Below, one piece after another: positions 59,818 to 64,000 of a stretch of 64,000 nucleotides of DNA. The stretch comes from Zeugodacus cucurbitae (lineage: Eukaryota; Arthropoda; Insecta; Diptera; Tephritidae): assembly GCF_028554725.1 (NCBI RefSeq), contig NC_071668.1, positions 26,266,501 to 26,330,500 on the forward strand, read 5' to 3'. Both the position numbers and the translations under genes were made by a program. The first letter of the stretch is position 1. Every line of letters begins with the position of its first letter. The notes beneath the pieces are model-generated. The model ran no database searches. It saw only the letters and a list, made by a program, of their open reading frames with translations, and was not told where the DNA came from.

Positions 59818-60880
59818 ATTTTTATACTCTCGCAACAAAAGTTGCTACTCTCTGTATTTTTTATTTGTATAGTTTTGTTCACATAACGGTTGTCTGTAAT
59901 TCATAAAATTAAACGTGTTAGATATAGAGTTATATGTATATATCAAAATGATAAGGATGACGAGACGAGTTAAAACCCTGATGTCTGTCTGTCCGTACGT
60001 TTGTTCGTGCAAAGGATAAATTGAGTAAAAATTAAGATATCTTATCGAAACTTGGTACACACTTGTACAGATTGCTATTGAAATTGGGTAAAATCGAACC
60101 ACGCCCACCTCTCATGGAAAGATTATGTTGAAAATTACTAAAAGTGCGTTAACTCATTAACGAAAATCATCAAAAACAATAAATTTTACAGAAGAAATTG
60201 CAGAAAAACGCTGCACACAGATTAAAAAAAAGTGTAAAATAAGCATGGCGTCGCGACGCGTCACTCACTTATGGGCCAAAAACCATATCTCCTCGACCGA
60301 TATGAATGAAATTCGGTATATAATATTTTCTTGATATCCTAATGCGGAAAATGGGCGAAATTGGTAGAACAGATAGCGGAATAAAACTTTACACAAACAT
60401 AACTTGACATAACTTGTGAATTGTCGAAATCGTACCATAAATTTTCAATGCCCCGGATACCGAATATGAAGAACTCAGTGTCTAAGGGTAATTTTTCACT
60501 GAAAATATATATTAAATATATATATTAAATCTCTCATATATCTTAATTTAATTCAGAGGGAATCTTCCTCTAGCTCTCATATACCTAATTATGGGTCCTT
60601 AAAAAATACGATGGGCTTATTACCTTAAAAATCGGTTAATATGTGAAATATCTTAGCCAAATTAAGTGAGCATATTATAATCTTGGATATAATGTATGTT
60701 GGTGGTGAAAATTAGTGAAATCGGTGCAAGAATTACTATATAAGATGATTTTCGTTTTTCTATTGGACTTTATGCCGAATATATGGGTCAAATTGTGTGT
60801 GATCTTAATAAAAGTATATCAATAAATTGCGAGAGTATAAAATGTTCGGCTGCACCCGAACTTAGCCTTTCCTTACTTGT
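59818..60880 (-). repeat. INE-like interspersed repeat, full reverse copy C
   Basis: Reverse-strand copy. It starts on the plus strand with ttttatactctcgcaac, then a facing gttgctactctctgta hairpin half, and ends ttgcgagagtataaaatgtt, then cggctgcacccgaacttagc and ctttccttacttgttct. The gtctgtctgtccgtacg block lies near 59982-59998, preceded by tatatcaaaatgataaggat and gacgagacgag. It is shorter than copy B by about 200 bases and more diverged than A and B are from each other. Confidence 0.85.
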
Positions 60881-63800
60881 TCTTATTTATATTTAAAATC
60901 AACATATATACATAAGTATATAGAATCATGTATTTATAAAACGCTATAAGCTGCACATACTTGCATTCAGATCATTATTTTGAAGACACATGCAGTTAGC
61001 ACAACCTAAAACGCAAAAAACATTCACATACTAATATAGAAGGAAATTATGTTTGAGTTGTCACAGGATACGCCCACGCCTACAGGAAACACCCACTAGT
61101 ATGAAAATATGTTCACCGTGAGCATAAGTAAAATATAAAAATAAAATTGAAGTACAAATACAACAGTTACGGGGGAAAAATGCATAAATACGAATGCATT
61201 ACAACACTATGCGTGCCATTTTATGAGAGAACGTAAACATAAAATTTAAGTGACACGAACACAACTATGCTTCTATGGCGTCAACTATGGCTGTGGTTCA
61301 TATATACAAATTTAGGAAGATATAGCCAGTAGATACTGTATACATATGTATGTATGTAAATACTACCTGCTCATACAGTTATTTCTGTTGTTGCTACTCG
61401 TATACATATATATGATACTTACATTCACATTTTTGTATACAACAACATTGCAAGCCAATCATTTGTGTGGCAACAATATGGAATGCTTATTACTCACAAC
61501 CGGCTATAATATAATGGCCAATAGCTGTGTCATCAACAATAACAACACAAAGCATTATGCTTATTGTCCATATCTATATATAGTCTATGTATATTGGCTC
61601 CCATATATTGCCATCATTGTTATTTTCATAAGTGTATAGCACATCAAAAATAAGCAATAATACTTAAATGCCTATGTGAAAATCATATAAAGTATTAAAT
61701 TAAAGCAAAATTGCCTGTGGTCGTACTTAATGTTAATCTTACCCTCCAAAACCGTTCACTCACTTTGTATGCGGGTTTTATTATTTTGTTGCCTAGTTTG
61801 AGTCGCTGTACGTGTGTTTAAACTGTCGATGGGGTTGTGTGCTCAGCTGAACGGTGCTGGCAAGTAGCAATTGCATATTTATTTAAGTTATATTTATTGT
61901 ATATCAAAAAGTTGAAAAACATTGCTTACAAATATTAGAAAAGTCGTTGTTGTTTTAGGATACCGATATTGTTATAATAAAACTAGTTTACATATAATCA
62001 AAATTCTGGTGTGTTATGTGAAGCAGTAAAACGTGTTAAATGCAAGCATATACTTCATTAAAGTTTCTTTCTTCTAGATATGTGTATGATTTCGAAATTA
62101 CCAAAAAATTAAATGTTTTTTGTTTGAAATACACCGTTATACGGGAAGTGGGTGTAGCATTCATTGACTATCAATGTATACTTTTGGACAATGACAAACA
62201 ATGTGCATAGGTTTTGAGATTTAATAAGGAAACTTACTTTAGAAAAAGTGCTGTTCTGCAAGCATATAGAGCAATATTATCTGATAAGTATACATTCTTT
62301 TGGTTACATATTCCATTCCAGTCAAATATACGATATACATCCATGATAGACACCAAAAAAGTAGAAAGAACTTATTTAGTTTTTTCACTATAAAAGAGAC
62401 TTACGTGGAATCAAATATTTTCAAATGACGGATTTGGGACCTAACTCTGATCGATCGATTATTGCACAATAAAGCACTCTGCTTCAGAATTCAGCACTCT
62501 TCCAGAACGAAACCCTAAAACACGAACTCCGTCTGTTCATGATAAAAACTTACACCCATAAGTTCACAAATTTTATGGTTATACCATATATGAAGCTGAA
62601 GTGAAATATAATAAAAACGGATATCGAAAGTTTTTCGAATTTGTATATATATAATTTCCTTTAAATCCTTTTGGAGCATAGGGCCAAATTCGGATTTTTC
62701 TTCTTTCTCATTGCAAATGGTAGGCATATGGACATGCCGTTGCTATCAGATTTATAAAGCGAGCCGCATTGATGCAAGACAGACGCCCGCTGTAGCCGCC
62801 ACTGACCTGTGGACAGACGCAACAATCTGGTAGTGTGGATTTTTTTAGCTTCGGTGTTCAGGATCTTTGCACCTACTGAGCGTTAAGATATCTGGTTACG
62901 TACTGGCATTGCTAGGTCAATTATAAAATGTGGTCACCCATTATACTGGTTATAAAAAAGTAAGTAATGCTTCAAGCCCCTAGAGTCAACATAATGGTTT
63001 TAAAGTAGAAATCCGAACGATAATTTAACGTTACTCTCACGTAGTTCCAACACGAAATCCCACAACAAAAACACACTTTTGGCACTTTAACAAAATTGAA
63101 CCAATTAAAGCCTTTGGATCAGATGTAAGAACACTTTCTCGAAGATGAAATAGAAAATATCACTATAAACACATTAAACATATTAATTAGGTTATGACTT
63201 AGTTTTTCAGTTTAATTTTTCCTGGAGCTCATTAATATTCATAAAAAAAAATTTTTAATAAGTTTCTAATAAAATAAGTGGATATGTAAGTCCAAAAATT
63301 CATCAGTTTTTCTAACAGCAATAACGGCAACGAATTAATAGAAATTATATCTTGAAATAAACAAAGAAGGAGAGCATGTATATATCGGCAAGTACTTTCA
63401 TGATAAGCATCTTTCATAATTATCCATGCTCAAATAGTTAAATATTCTTGTCGAACCGGTTTAGAAGTCAAAACCATGAAGGAATAATTTTAATATTGAA
63501 TGAACTAATTCTATCATCCTTATTAACCTCTAATCCGCAATCTTTAGAGGGATATGTCAGTTTTAAATACAGAAAATCCAAACTTTGTTACATGCAACGA
63601 CACCGGTAAAAAACGTCTTTATCGAGCTCTTTCTATATCATGTTTTTCTCTCTTTTTCAATCTATTTCTATCTCTCTCTCTATCTTTGCTATCAGATATA
63701 CAGTATCTATTTCAATAAATACAGAGTCTGTTGTCCCTTTACTTTCTTCATTCTCTCCGTATATGATATAAATGTAATACCGAAGAAACTATTCTTCTTG

Positions 63801-64000
63801 CATTTTATTTAATTTGATATAAGTATTTTTCATTAATAAGACATTCACACTTACACGTATGTATGTTGAGTTGATCCCTATTCCTATTTATTTTATGCCC
63901 TTGCCATTTTGTCAAATCGCTTCATTGCTGCTCATCGAGTTTTATTTCCACTCTAATCGCACAACCGAGATTTTTTGTCGTTATGCTTCACTCGTTTGAT
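60881..64000. other. Intergenic, no gene seen
   Basis: AT-rich. A 97-codon ATG frame at 61346-61639 begins in tatgtatgtatgtaaa repeats and is made up of tyrosine, leucine, isoleucine and asparagine strings, typical of chance frames in such DNA. The less AT-rich patch at about 62735-62830 (aagcgagccgcattgatgca, gacagacgcccgctgtagcc) has no matching frame or repeat in the window. A ctctctctctct-like pyrimidine run lies near 63663-63688. Confidence 0.45.

Noticed and set aside
61346..61639. 97-codon hydrophobic frame that might be a membrane protein.
   Set aside because: Starts in a tatg repeat, with composition as expected from AT-rich DNA and no conserved motif.

Overview
This is an AT-rich, gene-poor stretch of animal nuclear DNA. 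It most likely comes from a higher dipteran, probably a tephritid fruit fly. The evidence is indirect: the sequence is dense with short microsatellites and long intergenic stretches, and its coding-like signal comes almost entirely from decayed transposons of dipteran type (Tc1-like, mariner, RTE-like LINEs and RNase H-bearing LINEs). It also carries several copies of a 1.1-1.3 kb repeat with the internal signature of the fly INE-1/DINE family. I found no convincing host protein-coding gene, no complete tRNA or rRNA and no CRISPR. The window is probably intergenic or a very large intron.

Layout. 0.8-1.8 kb: decayed Tc1-like transposase. 2.0-3.2 kb: first full INE-like repeat. 7.2-8.7 kb: a reverse-strand INE-like repeat split by a 5'-truncated RTE-like LINE with a 12-bp target duplication. 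10.6-10.8 kb: possible TATA/initiator promoter. 11.1-12.0 kb: mariner remnant abutting a LINE tail. 14.0-14.4 kb: second RTE-like fragment. 15.1-16.0 kb: reverse Tc1-like pseudogene. 18.1-18.2 kb: 30-bp inverted repeat around a (GC)n core. 20.7-21.1, 24.9, 26.8-27.8, 33.6-34.5, 34.9-35.4 and 53.8-54.4 kb: pieces of RNase H-encoding LINEs. 30.2-32.4 kb: an INE-like repeat interrupted by a complete but inactivated Tc1-like element with 160-174 bp terminal inverted repeats and a TA target duplication. 39.8-40.6 kb: cluster of CGATA motifs. 41.3-43.3 kb: a chimera in which Tc1-like inverted repeats bracket an RTE-like LINE. 47.6-48.3 kb: a 730-bp TTAA-flanked MITE. 50.1-50.9 kb: forward mariner remnant. 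51.2-51.75 kb: GC/CpG-rich island. 52.4-53.7 and 59.8-60.9 kb: two more full INE-like repeats. 57.06-57.26 kb: small MITE-like inverted repeat.

All transposase and reverse-transcriptase frames are broken by stops or frameshifts, so nothing here looks autonomously active. The nesting gives a relative chronology: the INE-like repeats are older than the LINE at 7.4 kb and the Tc1-like element at 30.7 kb. The most informative objects are the structural ones: the INE-like repeat family with its paired inverted repeats and 3' hairpin, the Tc1/LINE chimera, the TTAA MITE and the CGATA cluster. All family names come from motif recognition by eye, without database searches.
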